A DNA stretch of 37,737 bases from Thermoanaerobaculum sp. (GTDB lineage: Bacteria > Acidobacteriota > Thermoanaerobaculia > Multivoradales > UBA5704): assembly GCA_021154885.1 (NCBI GenBank), contig JAJKHS010000075.1:1-37737 (forward strand), in the 5' to 3' direction. Of the stretch, positions 16,257 to 23,592 are shown in pieces. Positions within the stretch are counted from its first letter, which is position 1, and each line of letters opens with the position of its first letter. The position numbers and the translations under genes are program-made. Below the pieces are notes generated by a model. The model saw nothing but the letters and a program-made list of their open reading frames with translations. It ran no database searches and was not told the origin of the DNA.

Positions 16257-17375
16257 ATGCCCCCCTTCGGCGACGACATCAGCCGTCTGATCCTCGATCA
16301 TCCTGACGGCGTGACCCCCGTCCTGGTGGGGGAGGACGCCTTGGTGGCGGCCCGGCCGGAGCTGGCGGCGTGGCTTGCGGGACGCACGGCTTTCGTGGTG
16401 ACCACGGCGCGAGTCTGGGCGCTCCACGGCGACCGGCTCGAGCCGCTCTCCCGGTCCGCGGCACGGTGGGTGGTCCTGGAGGTCGAGGACGGGGAGGAGG
16501 CCAAGTCGGTCGAGTCAGCCGAGCGGCTGTGGAACGAGATGCTCGCCGCGGGCGGCAAGCGCGACAGCCGGCTGCTCGCCTTCGGTGGCGGCAGCGTCGG
16601 CGACCTCGGCGGGTTCGCTGCCGGCTGCTTCCTGCGCGGTATCGAATTCGTGCAGGTCCCCACCACCCTCCTCGCTCAGGTGGACGCCTCGATCGGCGGC
16701 AAGACCGGCGTCGACCTGCCCGGCGGCAAGAACACGGTGGGCCTCTTCCATCACCCGCGCTGGGTGGTGTCCGACACCTCGGTCCTCGCCACTCTCCCGC
16801 GGGAGGAGCTGCGGTCCGGCATGGTCGAAGTGGTGAAGATGGCGGCGCTCCTCGATCCCGACCTCTTCGTCCGGCTGGAGGAGCGGATGGAGACCCTCCT
16901 CGCCGGCGACCCGGCAGCCCTGGGGCCTGTGGTCACCGCCGCCGCGGCGGCCAAGATCGGCGTGGTGGAGCGCGATCCGACCGAGCAGGGGGACCGGCGC
17001 CTGCTCAATTTCGGCCACACCCTGGGGCACGCCGTCGAGTCGGCCTGCGGCTACACCGGGCTGCGCCATGGCGAGGCGGTGGGCTACGGCATCCTCTTCG
17101 CCCTGCGGCTGGCCCTCTCCCGGGGTCTCGACCGCCCGAGCGCGGAGCGCATCCACGCGCTGATCCTCCGGCTGCGTCTGCCGCCGCTGCCGGAGCTGGA
17201 CCCCGAGACCCTTCTCGCCGCCATGGCCCGCGACAAGAAGGCCCTGGAGTCGGGGCTCGTGTGGGTCCTGCCCCGCACCCTGGGCGAGGGCTGGATGGTT
17301 GACGGCGTGCCATCGCACGAGGTCCAGGCCGGGCTGCGGGCCTTCCTGCACAGCCCGTTCACCCTCCCCGCGTAG
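16257..17375 (+). CDS. aroB: 3-dehydroquinate synthase
   Basis: Converts DAHP to 3-dehydroquinate, the second shikimate-pathway step, using NAD+ and a divalent metal. The 372-residue protein has the NAD-binding FGGGSVGDLGGFAAG, the substrate loop VDASIGGKTGVDLPGGKN, and the metal-site histidine segments LNFGHTLGHAVE and LRHGEAVGYG. Length is normal. The ATG at 16257 has no Shine-Dalgarno; TATCGT lies ten nt upstream, suggesting a very short leader. It stands alone between the retropepsin-like gene and the HD-GYP sensor; aroC is on the other strand at the left of the window. Confidence 0.97.
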   Translation: MPPFGDDISRLILDHPDGVTPVLVGEDALVAARPELAAWLAGRTAFVVTTARVWALHGDRLEPLSRSAARWVVLEVEDGEEAKSVESAERLWNEMLAAGGKRDSRLLAFGGGSVGDLGGFAAGCFLRGIEFVQVPTTLLAQVDASIGGKTGVDLPGGKNTVGLFHHPRWVVSDTSVLATLPREELRSGMVEVVKMAALLDPDLFVRLEERMETLLAGDPAALGPVVTAAAAAKIGVVERDPTEQGDRRLLNFGHTLGHAVESACGYTGLRHGEAVGYGILFALRLALSRGLDRPSAERIHALILRLRLPPLPELDPETLLAAMARDKKALESGLVWVLPRTLGEGWMVDGVPSHEVQAGLRAFLHSPFTLPA

Positions 17376-17428
17376 CTCTCGATGGCGCATCCTTTTCACC
17401 GCGGGGGCGAAAACCTCCTCGCTCAGGT

Positions 17429-17434
17429 TATAAT
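17429..17434 (+). promoter_or_regulatory. Consensus -10 box upstream of the HD-GYP gene
   Basis: A perfect TATAAT. With the usual 6-7 nt to the transcription start, the transcript would begin near 17441. This excludes the GTG at 17438 and supports the ATG at 17465 as start. No clear -35 hexamer is seen. Confidence 0.5.
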
Positions 17435-17464
17435 CACGTGCAACAGTTCCCATTGCTCAGAGAC

Positions 17465-19228
17465 ATGCCAAACCGTCGAAGCTTTCTGCGCCGCCTCAAG
17501 CTGAGGACGGTCCTCGTCGTAGCGCTGCTGCTGTCCGGGATCATCCCGCTCGGCGTCAGCAGCTTCGTGCTCATCGGGGAGAGCTACAAGGTCCTGGCCC
17601 GCACCGAGCAGGACAACCTGACCGGGGAGGCTCAATCGCTGTCGGTGCAGGTGAATTCCTACCTGGCCGACGTCCGGCGCCAGCTCTCGCAGTTCGGCAG
17701 CGGCCTTCTCCTCGCTCCCGGTCCGGAGGAGATGACGGCGCGCCTGCAGGAGCGCTGGGTGCAGCAGCATCTCCAGAGCTTCCAGCACAGCAGTCCGGAC
17801 CTCCTGGCGATCCGGGTGCTCGACGCGACCGGTGTGGGACTGGAGCCGAATCTCGCTCCCGAGGTGAGGACGGCCATGGACGCCGCCTTCGAGCAGGCGC
17901 GGAGTCAAAAGCAGCCTGCCTACCGCTTCGTGGCCCTGGGTCGCAACCGTGAGCCCCGGGTGGTCCTGGCGACCCCGATCGTCCTCAAGGCGGGCGACGC
18001 GCCCAAGCTGATCCTGGAATCGCTGGTCAAGTTCCGCCCCCTGGAGAAGGTCTCCCAGGACGTGGCGCGCCAGGGGGTCGGCGTCTTTCTCATCGACCGC
18101 ACGGGGAAGATTCTGTGGTCGGGCGGCGGCGGCATCAAGACGACGGCGCTCGATAAAGAGACTTTGAAAATGTTCATCAGCCGGCCGATGACGCTCACCT
18201 CGACCACCCGGGTGCGGACGCCCGAGGGTGAGCGGCCGTTCTTTGCCCAGGTGAGCGACATCCCGGAGAGCGGCTGGGGCCTCATCGTGCAGAAGCCCCT
18301 GTCCGAGGCCTTCGCCGACGTCAACAAGATGATCTTCAACGCCGTCCTTTCCACGGCCCTGCTCGTCGGCCTGTCCCTGCTCTTCTCCCTGCTCGCGGCG
18401 CGGTGGGTGAGCCAGCCCATTCAGCGCCTGGCCGCTACCACGCATGAGATCGCCGAGGGGAAGTTCGGCGGCGGGGTGGAGATGCAGGGGCTCACCTTCG
18501 AGCTTGCCGACCTGGCCGAGGATTTCAACCGGATGAGCGGCCACGTGGCCTCGCACGTACAGCAGCTCCGCCAGGCGGCGCAGACCAACCGCGAGCTGTT
18601 CATCGGCTCGCTGCGCGCCTTCGTGGCCGCCATCGACGCCAAGGACCCCTACACCCGCGGCCACTCCGAGCGGGTGGCCTCCGTCAGCCGCACCATCTCC
18701 CGCTACCTGCAGCTCCCCGAGGACGTGCAGCACAAGGTCTGGATCGGCGCCCTGCTCCACGACGTTGGCAAGATCGGCGTCGAGGACCGCATCCTGCGCA
18801 AGGCAGGCGTGCTGGCACCCGACGAGTACGAGCAGATGAAGCTGCACACCGTGATGGGCGCCGAGATCATGACCCCCTTCGACCAGCTCCGGGAGATGAT
18901 CCCCGCCATCCGCTCGCACCACGAGGCCTGGAACGGCCGCGGCTACCCGGACGGCCTGAAGGGCGAGCAGATCCCCCTCTTCGCCCGCATCGTCGCGGTG
19001 GCCGACACCTTCGACGCCATCACCACCAACCGGCCCTACCAGCAGGCGTACAGCCTGCAGTTCGCCGTCGACACCATCACCCGCCTGACCGGCAGCCGCT
19101 TCGACGCCAAGATCGTGACCGCCTTCCTGCGCGCCTTCGAGGCCGGCGAGATCCGCGCCGGCGCCACCCGGCCGGCGCGCACCGAGGCCACGGTTGTCGA
19201 AGCCAAGGCGGCCGGCGGACAGCGCTGA
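17465..19228 (+). CDS. Membrane HD-GYP sensor, probable cyclic-di-GMP phosphodiesterase
   Basis: Order of parts: a transmembrane helix (VLVVALLLSGIIPLGVSSF), a large periplasmic Cache-like sensory region (about residues 45-290), a second membrane helix (AVLSTALLVGLSLLFSLLAA), a HAMP linker starting RWVSQPIQRLAATTHEIAEG, and a C-terminal HD-GYP domain. The catalytic motifs are LLHDVGKIG (HD), HHEAWNGRGYPDGL (GYP) and VAVADTFDAIT. HD-GYP proteins hydrolyse cyclic-di-GMP to pGpG or GMP, linking an external signal to adhesion or motility. The protein is 587 residues from ATG 17465. An in-frame GTG at 17438 lies too close to the TATAAT box to be in the mRNA. No partner regulator is adjacent, and the sensed ligand is unknown. 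Confidence 0.93.
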   Translation: MPNRRSFLRRLKLRTVLVVALLLSGIIPLGVSSFVLIGESYKVLARTEQDNLTGEAQSLSVQVNSYLADVRRQLSQFGSGLLLAPGPEEMTARLQERWVQQHLQSFQHSSPDLLAIRVLDATGVGLEPNLAPEVRTAMDAAFEQARSQKQPAYRFVALGRNREPRVVLATPIVLKAGDAPKLILESLVKFRPLEKVSQDVARQGVGVFLIDRTGKILWSGGGGIKTTALDKETLKMFISRPMTLTSTTRVRTPEGERPFFAQVSDIPESGWGLIVQKPLSEAFADVNKMIFNAVLSTALLVGLSLLFSLLAARWVSQPIQRLAATTHEIAEGKFGGGVEMQGLTFELADLAEDFNRMSGHVASHVQQLRQAAQTNRELFIGSLRAFVAAIDAKDPYTRGHSERVASVSRTISRYLQLPEDVQHKVWIGALLHDVGKIGVEDRILRKAGVLAPDEYEQMKLHTVMGAEIMTPFDQLREMIPAIRSHHEAWNGRGYPDGLKGEQIPLFARIVAVADTFDAITTNRPYQQAYSLQFAVDTITRLTGSRFDAKIVTAFLRAFEAGEIRAGATRPARTEATVVEAKAAGGQR

Positions 19229-19234
19229 TACACT
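19229..19234 (+). promoter_or_regulatory. -10 box for a probable leaderless transcript
   Basis: TACACT (within TGATACACT, overlapping the HD-GYP stop region) ends six nt before the ATG at 19241, with no Shine-Dalgarno. Confidence 0.45.
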
Positions 19235-19240
19235 CCCGGT

Positions 19241-19612
19241 ATGGTGTTTCAGTACGTCCTCGCCAACCTCCTGGCCCACAACGACCACGCCCTGGGCGCC
19301 CTGTTCCTGGACGGCACCGGCGAGACGGTCGACCTTGCCTGCGGCACCGATTTCAGCCCCTATGAGATGCGGGTGATCGGCGCCTACCTGGGGATCTATC
19401 TGCGCCAGCTCGAACGGCTCCTCGCCAGCAACGACCTGGGCGAGGCGCGGATGATCCACATCGAGAAGAAGGCCCTCCACATCTACGTCGTCCCCCTGCC
19501 CGAGGGCTACCATCTGGCGCTCGTCCAGGGCCACCCCGCCATGGTCGCCCACGCCCGGGAGACCATGGCCCTGGCCGTCGAGCAGCTCCGGCAGGAATTG
19601 TTCGCGGGGTAG
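19241..19612 (+). CDS. Roadblock/LC7-like small protein
   Basis: A 123-residue soluble alpha/beta protein. The pattern ALGALFLDGTGETVDLACG, a helix-rich middle (YEMRVIGAYLGIYLRQLERLL), a strand IYVVPLPEGYHLALV and a C-terminal helix follow the Roadblock/LC7 (MglB, longin-like) fold. Such proteins in bacteria often regulate small Ras-like GTPases or sense metabolites. No Ras-like GTPase gene is adjacent, but the SRP-receptor GTPase ftsY begins 20 nt downstream and the HD-GYP gene ends just upstream. Start ATG at 19241 is preceded by TACACT six nt away. The fold assignment rests on pattern only. Confidence 0.6.
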   Translation: MVFQYVLANLLAHNDHALGALFLDGTGETVDLACGTDFSPYEMRVIGAYLGIYLRQLERLLASNDLGEARMIHIEKKALHIYVVPLPEGYHLALVQGHPAMVAHARETMALAVEQLRQELFAG

Positions 19613-19631
19613 GGCTATTATTGGTCCTGCC

Positions 19632-20621
19632 ATGGCTGACGAACCCAAGAAGAACGACATTCTGGAGCTCGCGCCGGAGACCCGGCTCCCCGAAGAGGAC
19701 GAAGGGGAGCAGGGCGGCTTCTGGACGAAGCTGAAGCGCGGGCTCTTCATGACCCATACGGAGATCATGGAGAAGGTCTCCGATGCGATGAGCAACCGCG
19801 TCACTCTCGACGACCACACGCTCGACTACCTGGAGGAGATCCTCATCGGCGCCGACCTCGGGGTGGACACCTCCCTGGAACTGGTCGAGCGCGTCAAGAA
19901 AAACGCCCTCAAAGAGCAGACGACCACCGCCGCGAAGCTGCGCAAGCTGCTCTCCGACGAGGTGGCGGACGTGCTCAACGAGATGCCACGCCCGCGCGTC
20001 TTCGGCCGCGGGCCCATGCTGACCCTGGTAGTGGGGGTCAACGGCGTGGGCAAGACGACTTCGATCGCCAAGCTCGCCCGGCGGCATCAGCAGAAGGGCG
20101 AGCGGGTGATGCTCGCGGCCGGCGACACCTTCCGCGCTGCGGCCATCGAGCAGCTCGCCCTCTGGGGCGACCGGCTGGGCGTCGAGGTCATCCGCCAGGG
20201 CCAGGGCGCGGACCCGGGCGCCGTGGTCTACGACGCCATCCACGCCGCCAAGGCCCGCCGGATCGACCAGCTCATCGTCGACACCGCCGGCCGCCTCCAC
20301 ACCAAGGACCACCTGATGGCCGAGCTCAGCAAGGTGCGCCGGGTGATCGACCGCGAGGCCGCCGACTGGCAGAAGCGGACCATCCTGGTGCTCGACGCCA
20401 CCACCGGCCAGAACGCCCTCGCCCAGGCCCGCACCTTCAGCCAGGTGGTGCCCATCGACGGCGTCCTGCTGGCCAAGCTCGACGGCACGGCCAAGGGCGG
20501 CATGGTGGTGGCCATCGCCCGCGAGCTGAGGCTCCCCGTCCTTTATCTGGGAGTGGGGGAGAAGGCCGAGGACCTGGTGGATTTCCGCCCCCGGGAGTTC
20601 GCCTCTGCCCTCGTCGGCTGA
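19632..20621 (+). CDS. ftsY: Signal recognition particle receptor FtsY
   Basis: FtsY docks the ribosome-SRP complex at the membrane; its GTPase pairs with that of Ffh. The 329-residue protein has a short acidic N-terminal A region, an N domain helical bundle (from [17 protein letters not shown]), then the G domain. The G domain has the P-loop [15 protein letters not shown], the [14 protein letters not shown] insertion-box motif, DTAGRLHT and the guanine-specificity TKLD-like [13 protein letters not shown], and ends [17 protein letters not shown]. The A domain is short, as in many non-enteric bacteria. The gene overlaps the start of ribD. TATTAT lies ten nt before the ATG and no Shine-Dalgarno is seen. 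Confidence 0.97.
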   Translation: MADEPKKNDILELAPETRLPEEDEGEQGGFWTKLKRGLFMTHTEIMEKVSDAMSNRVTLDDHTLDYLEEILIGADLGVDTSLELVERVKKNALKEQTTTAAKLRKLLSDEVADVLNEMPRPRVFGRGPMLTLVVGVNGVGKTTSIAKLARRHQQKGERVMLAAGDTFRAAAIEQLALWGDRLGVEVIRQGQGADPGAVVYDAIHAAKARRIDQLIVDTAGRLHTKDHLMAELSKVRRVIDREAADWQKRTILVLDATTGQNALAQARTFSQVVPIDGVLLAKLDGTAKGGMVVAIARELRLPVLYLGVGEKAEDLVDFRPREFASALVG

Positions 20622-21771
20622 CCTCCTCCGCCGGGCCCTCCGCCTCGCCGCCCGCGGCCGCTACCGCACCTCGCCCAACCCGATGGTCGGTGCCGTCCTG
20701 GTGCGGCATGGGGAAAAGGACGAAGTGGTGGGGAGCGGCTGGCACCGGCGGGTGGGCGGCCCCCATGCCGAAGTCGAAGCCCTGCGCGAGGCCGGGGAAC
20801 GGGCCCGCGGCGCCACCCTCTACGTCACCCTGGAGCCCTGCGCCCACCACGGCCGCACCCCGCCGTGCGCCGACGCCGTGGTGGCGGCCGGCGTCGCCCG
20901 GGTGGTGGCCTGTCACGGCGACCCCGACCCCCGGGTCGCCGGCCGCGGCTTCGCCAGGCTGCGGGACGCTGGGATCGAGGTCGAGGTGGGAACCCTGGCC
21001 GAGGAGGCCGTGCGCCTCAACCTGCGGTTCCTCGTCGCCGCGACACTCCAACGACCCGAGGTCACCCTCAAGTGGGCCATGAGCCTGGACGGCAAGATCG
21101 CCACCGTCACCGGCGCCAGCCACTGGATCTCCTCGCCCCGGGCGCGGCGCTGGTCCCTGGGGCTGCGCGAAGAGCACGACGCCATCCTGGTGGGGAGCGG
21201 CACGGTTCTGGCGGACGATCCGCGACTGGACCGCAGGCTGGGGCTCGCCGGATCGCCCAATCTCCGCGTGATCCTGGACCGGCGGCTGCGGACGCCCCCC
21301 GAAGCCACTCTCCTGGCGGTGCCGGGTCCGGTGCTGATATATACTCAAGCGACGGACCGCGAGCGGCGCGAAGCCCTGGCAGCCAAGGGGGCCGAGGTGA
21401 TCGGATTGAATCCCGCCGACCCCGCCACCGTGCTCGCCGACCTCTACGGACGAGGCGTCCGCAGCGTGCTGGTCGAAGGCGGAGGTGAGGTGCTGGCGAG
21501 CTTCGTGGCGAGCGGCCTCTACGACCAGGTGTTGGTGGACTGCGCGCCCCTCCTCATCGGCGGCAAAGACGCGCCGGCGCCGCTGGGGGGAGAAGGATTC
21601 CAGACCTTGGCTTCGGCAGCACGGCTGGAGGATCTCGAGGTGCGGCGGCGCAGCGGTGACCTGCTCATCCTCGGCTACCGGCAAGGACTCTTACGAAACC
21701 TGCTGGTAAAGGTCGGCGCCGAGGCGGGTTTGCTAGAATCCCATCCTGGAACAGAAGGAGGAGCGCCTTGA
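20605..21771 (+). CDS. ribD: Bifunctional riboflavin biosynthesis deaminase/reductase
   Basis: Carries out deamination and then side-chain reduction of the pyrimidine intermediate in riboflavin synthesis. The N-terminal deaminase has the zinc ligands in HAEVEAL and EPCAHHGRTPPC. The reductase domain starts at VTLKWAMSLDGKIAT and contains ILVGSGTVLADDPRL. The first ATG (20683) would remove the conserved family N-terminus, visible just upstream in frame as LLRRALRLAARGRYRTSPNP. No ATG, GTG or TTG precedes it before an in-frame stop at 20527. A CTG at 20605 has GGGAG seven nt upstream and is the best candidate start, giving 388 residues and overlapping ftsY by 17 nt. Two toxin-antitoxin modules separate it from ribE. 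Confidence 0.93.
   Translation: MPSSADLLRRALRLAARGRYRTSPNPMVGAVLVRHGEKDEVVGSGWHRRVGGPHAEVEALREAGERARGATLYVTLEPCAHHGRTPPCADAVVAAGVARVVACHGDPDPRVAGRGFARLRDAGIEVEVGTLAEEAVRLNLRFLVAATLQRPEVTLKWAMSLDGKIATVTGASHWISSPRARRWSLGLREEHDAILVGSGTVLADDPRLDRRLGLAGSPNLRVILDRRLRTPPEATLLAVPGPVLIYTQATDRERREALAAKGAEVIGLNPADPATVLADLYGRGVRSVLVEGGGEVLASFVASGLYDQVLVDCAPLLIGGKDAPAPLGGEGFQTLASAARLEDLEVRRRSGDLLILGYRQGLLRNLLVKVGAEAGLLESHPGTEGGAP
21731..21739 (+). promoter_or_regulatory. Extended -10 promoter of the YefM/YoeB module
   Basis: TGCTAGAAT (TGn plus TAGAAT) lies inside the 3' end of ribD, 28 nt before the antitoxin start. The predicted leader contains the strong AAGGAGG at 21755-21761. This would give the toxin-antitoxin pair its own transcription within the rib cluster. 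Confidence 0.5.
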
Positions 21772-22022
21772 ACGCCGTCACTTGGAAAGAAGCCGAGCTC
21801 AATCTGGGACAACTCTTCGAGAGAGTGATCGCGGACGCGGAGCCGACGATCGTCATCACGGAGAGCGGCGAGCGAGTCGTGCTTCTTCCTCTCGATGAGT
21901 ACAACTCCTGGAAAGAGACCCTCTACCTGCTGTCGAATCCCGCCAACGCAGATCACCTGCGGCGGTCGATCGCCGAGGCCCAGGCGGGCAAGGCACAAGA
22001 GCGGGAGCTCCTCGAAGAATGA
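21768..22022 (+). CDS. YefM/Phd-family antitoxin
   Basis: An 84-residue DNA-binding antitoxin. The N-terminal part (EAELNLGQLFERVIADAEPTIV then ITESGERVVLLPLDEYNSW) is the usual Phd/YefM dimerisation and DNA-binding fold. The acidic C-terminal tail (AQERELLEE) would wrap the toxin. The start is TTG at 21768, fixed by AAGGAGG six nt upstream, and overlaps the ribD stop as TTGA. The stop overlaps the toxin start as ATGA. Such antitoxins repress their own promoter together with the toxin; a candidate promoter lies at 21731-21739. Confidence 0.9.
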   Translation: MNAVTWKEAELNLGQLFERVIADAEPTIVITESGERVVLLPLDEYNSWKETLYLLSNPANADHLRRSIAEAQAGKAQERELLEE

Positions 22023-22279
22023 AGCTGACCTTCACGCCCTCAGCGTGGGAGGACTATCTCTGGTTCCAGAATCATGACCGCAAGCTTCTGAAGCGGATCA
22101 ACTCGCTGATCAAGGAAATCCTCCGCACTCCATTTGAAGGTACGGGCAAGCCGGAGCCCCTCAAGGCCGACCTGGCAGGGTCGTGGTCCCGCCGTATTAC
22201 TGAAGAGCATCGCTTGGTCTATACCCTAACTCCGACCGAGGTGACGATCGTCGCCTGCCGGTATCACTACGTGAGGTAG
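22019..22279 (+). CDS. YoeB/Txe-family mRNA interferase toxin
   Basis: YoeB toxins bind the ribosomal A site and cut mRNA during translation. The 86-residue protein keeps the catalytic residues at the positions known for E. coli YoeB: Glu46 (in KPEPLK), Arg65 (EEHRLVY), His83 and Tyr84 (CRYHYVR at the C-terminus). The N-terminus KLTFTPSAWEDYLWFQ is also standard. It overlaps the antitoxin gene by 4 nt. All catalytic residues are present, so it is predicted active. Confidence 0.93.
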   Translation: MKLTFTPSAWEDYLWFQNHDRKLLKRINSLIKEILRTPFEGTGKPEPLKADLAGSWSRRITEEHRLVYTLTPTEVTIVACRYHYVR

Positions 22280-22329
22280 AGAGTGGACGGCGGTATGTTC
22301 CGTCAGTTGACTGTGGAGCCGCGCGCACG

Positions 22330-22335
22330 TATCCT
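22330..22335 (+). promoter_or_regulatory. -10 box for a probable leaderless VapB-like transcript
   Basis: TATCCT ends six nt before the ATG at 22342 with no Shine-Dalgarno. Confidence 0.5.
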
Positions 22336-22341
22336 GTGCTC

Positions 22342-22575
22342 ATGAATGTGACGCTCTCTATCGACGATCAGACTCTCAACCGGGCCAGGCAGCTCGCCCA
22401 GCAGAGAGGAACGTCCCTTAACCAGATGGTTCGGGACTATCTGGCCTCCCTCACTCGCGACGATCCCCACCAAGCCCTCGCCGAGTTGGAGAGGCTTTGG
22501 AGAGAAGAGGCAGGCAATTCGGGCGGCTGGAAGTGGAATCGCGAGGAAGCGTATGACCGGCCGATGCTTCGTTGA
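22342..22575 (+). CDS. Ribbon-helix-helix VapB-type antitoxin
   Basis: A 77-residue protein beginning MNVTLSIDDQTLNRARQLAQ, followed by RGTSLNQMVRDYLASL. This is a ribbon-helix-helix DNA-binding pattern (strand, then two helices), with a C-terminal tail containing LERLWREEAG that would contact the toxin. The start at 22342 is preferred over an earlier in-frame GTG at 22336 because TATCCT lies six nt before it. It overlaps the PIN toxin gene by 23 nt. It is the second toxin-antitoxin unit in a row between ribD and ribE. Confidence 0.85.
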   Translation: MNVTLSIDDQTLNRARQLAQQRGTSLNQMVRDYLASLTRDDPHQALAELERLWREEAGNSGGWKWNREEAYDRPMLR

Positions 22576-22969
22576 CACCAACGTCTTCATCTACGCCGAC
22601 GATGATGACGCCGGTCCCAAGCGCGATCAGGCGCGCGAGCTGATCCGCGAAGTGATGAGCTCGAGAGCGGGTGTCTTGTCGCTTCAAGTTCTGCAGGAGT
22701 ACTTTTCGATTGCCACGAAGAAGCTCGGCATCTCCGCGGCATCCGCGCGGCAAAGGATCGAGTGGCTAAGCCGCTGGGACGTGGTGATCCTGGGTGTCGA
22801 AGATGTGCTGGCGGCTGTCGATCTCCACCGTCTGCATGGTTTCTCCATCTGGGACGCTCTCGTGATCCGCGCCGCTTTGAACGGCGGTTGCCGGGTGCTC
22901 TATAGCGAGGATCTCCAGGACGGCCGGCGCATCGAAGGGCTTGAAGTGGTGAACCCCTTCAAGAGTTAG
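22553..22969 (+). CDS. VapC-type PIN-domain ribonuclease toxin
   Basis: A 138-residue PIN-domain protein with the four expected acidic metal ligands: Asp8 (FVDTNVFIY), Glu49 (LQVLQEYF), Asp101 (SIWDALVI) and Asp120 (YSEDLQDG). VapC toxins cleave tRNA or rRNA and are neutralised by VapB. The ATG lies inside the end of the vapB-like gene, and its stop is two nt before the ribE start. Base composition is slightly less GC-rich than the flanking rib genes, in line with later arrival. Confidence 0.93.
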   Translation: MTGRCFVDTNVFIYADDDDAGPKRDQARELIREVMSSRAGVLSLQVLQEYFSIATKKLGISAASARQRIEWLSRWDVVILGVEDVLAAVDLHRLHGFSIWDALVIRAALNGGCRVLYSEDLQDGRRIEGLEVVNPFKS

Positions 22970-22971
22970 CC

Positions 22972-23592
22972 ATGTTCACCGGCCTCATCATCGAGCGTGG
23001 CACCCTGATCGCGGACCCGACGCCTTCCAACCAGGGAGGCGTGCGTCTGACAATCGGCCTCTCCCCGGACCTCGCGGCGCGGCTCGCGATCGGCGACAGC
23101 TTGGCCGTCTCCGGCGTCTGTCTGACGATCACGGAGAAGGGGACGGACCGCGTGGCCGTGGAGCTCTCCCCCGAGACCCTCTCCCGCACCACCCTGGGCG
23201 AATTGAGCCAAGGCGATGCTGTGAACCTGGAGCCGGCCCTGCGCATGGGCGACGCCCTGGGCGGCCACTGGGTGCAGGGTCACGTGGACGGCACCGCCCG
23301 CGTGGTGGACCGGCGCGACCTCACGGATCACCGGGTGCTCGCCTTCTCGATCCCGCCCGACCTCGCGCCGTTCCTGGTGGAAAAGGGGTCGGTGACGGTC
23401 GACGGCGTCAGCCTCACCGTCTCGGCTCTGTGCTCCGACCGCTTCGAGGTGGCGCTCATCCCCCACACCCTGGAGGTGACGACCCTCTCTCGGCTCGTCC
23501 CTGGCGACGCCGTCAACCTGGAGATGGACGTGCTGGGCAAGTACGTGCACCGCATCCTGGCCGCCCGCGGGCTGGTGGCGCCGCTGCCGTGA
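22972..23592 (+). CDS. ribE: Riboflavin synthase, alpha subunit type
   Basis: Dismutates two 6,7-dimethyl-8-ribityllumazine molecules to riboflavin. The 206-residue protein begins MFTGLI, the family hallmark, and consists of two similar lumazine-binding repeats. The first is about residues 1-95, with SLAVSGVCLTI; the second is about 96-200, with SVTVDGVSLTV. It follows vapC by two nt and overlaps the next gene as GTGA. Together with ribD it forms a riboflavin cluster; ribBA and ribH are not in the window. No FMN riboswitch is recognised upstream of ribD or ribE. Confidence 0.96.
   Translation: MFTGLIIERGTLIADPTPSNQGGVRLTIGLSPDLAARLAIGDSLAVSGVCLTITEKGTDRVAVELSPETLSRTTLGELSQGDAVNLEPALRMGDALGGHWVQGHVDGTARVVDRRDLTDHRVLAFSIPPDLAPFLVEKGSVTVDGVSLTVSALCSDRFEVALIPHTLEVTTLSRLVPGDAVNLEMDVLGKYVHRILAARGLVAPLP

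Noticed and set aside
20622-20682. FMN riboswitch or intergenic leader for ribD
   Set aside because: There is no intergenic space; the conserved RibD N-terminus is encoded here and no RFN-type conserved stems are seen.
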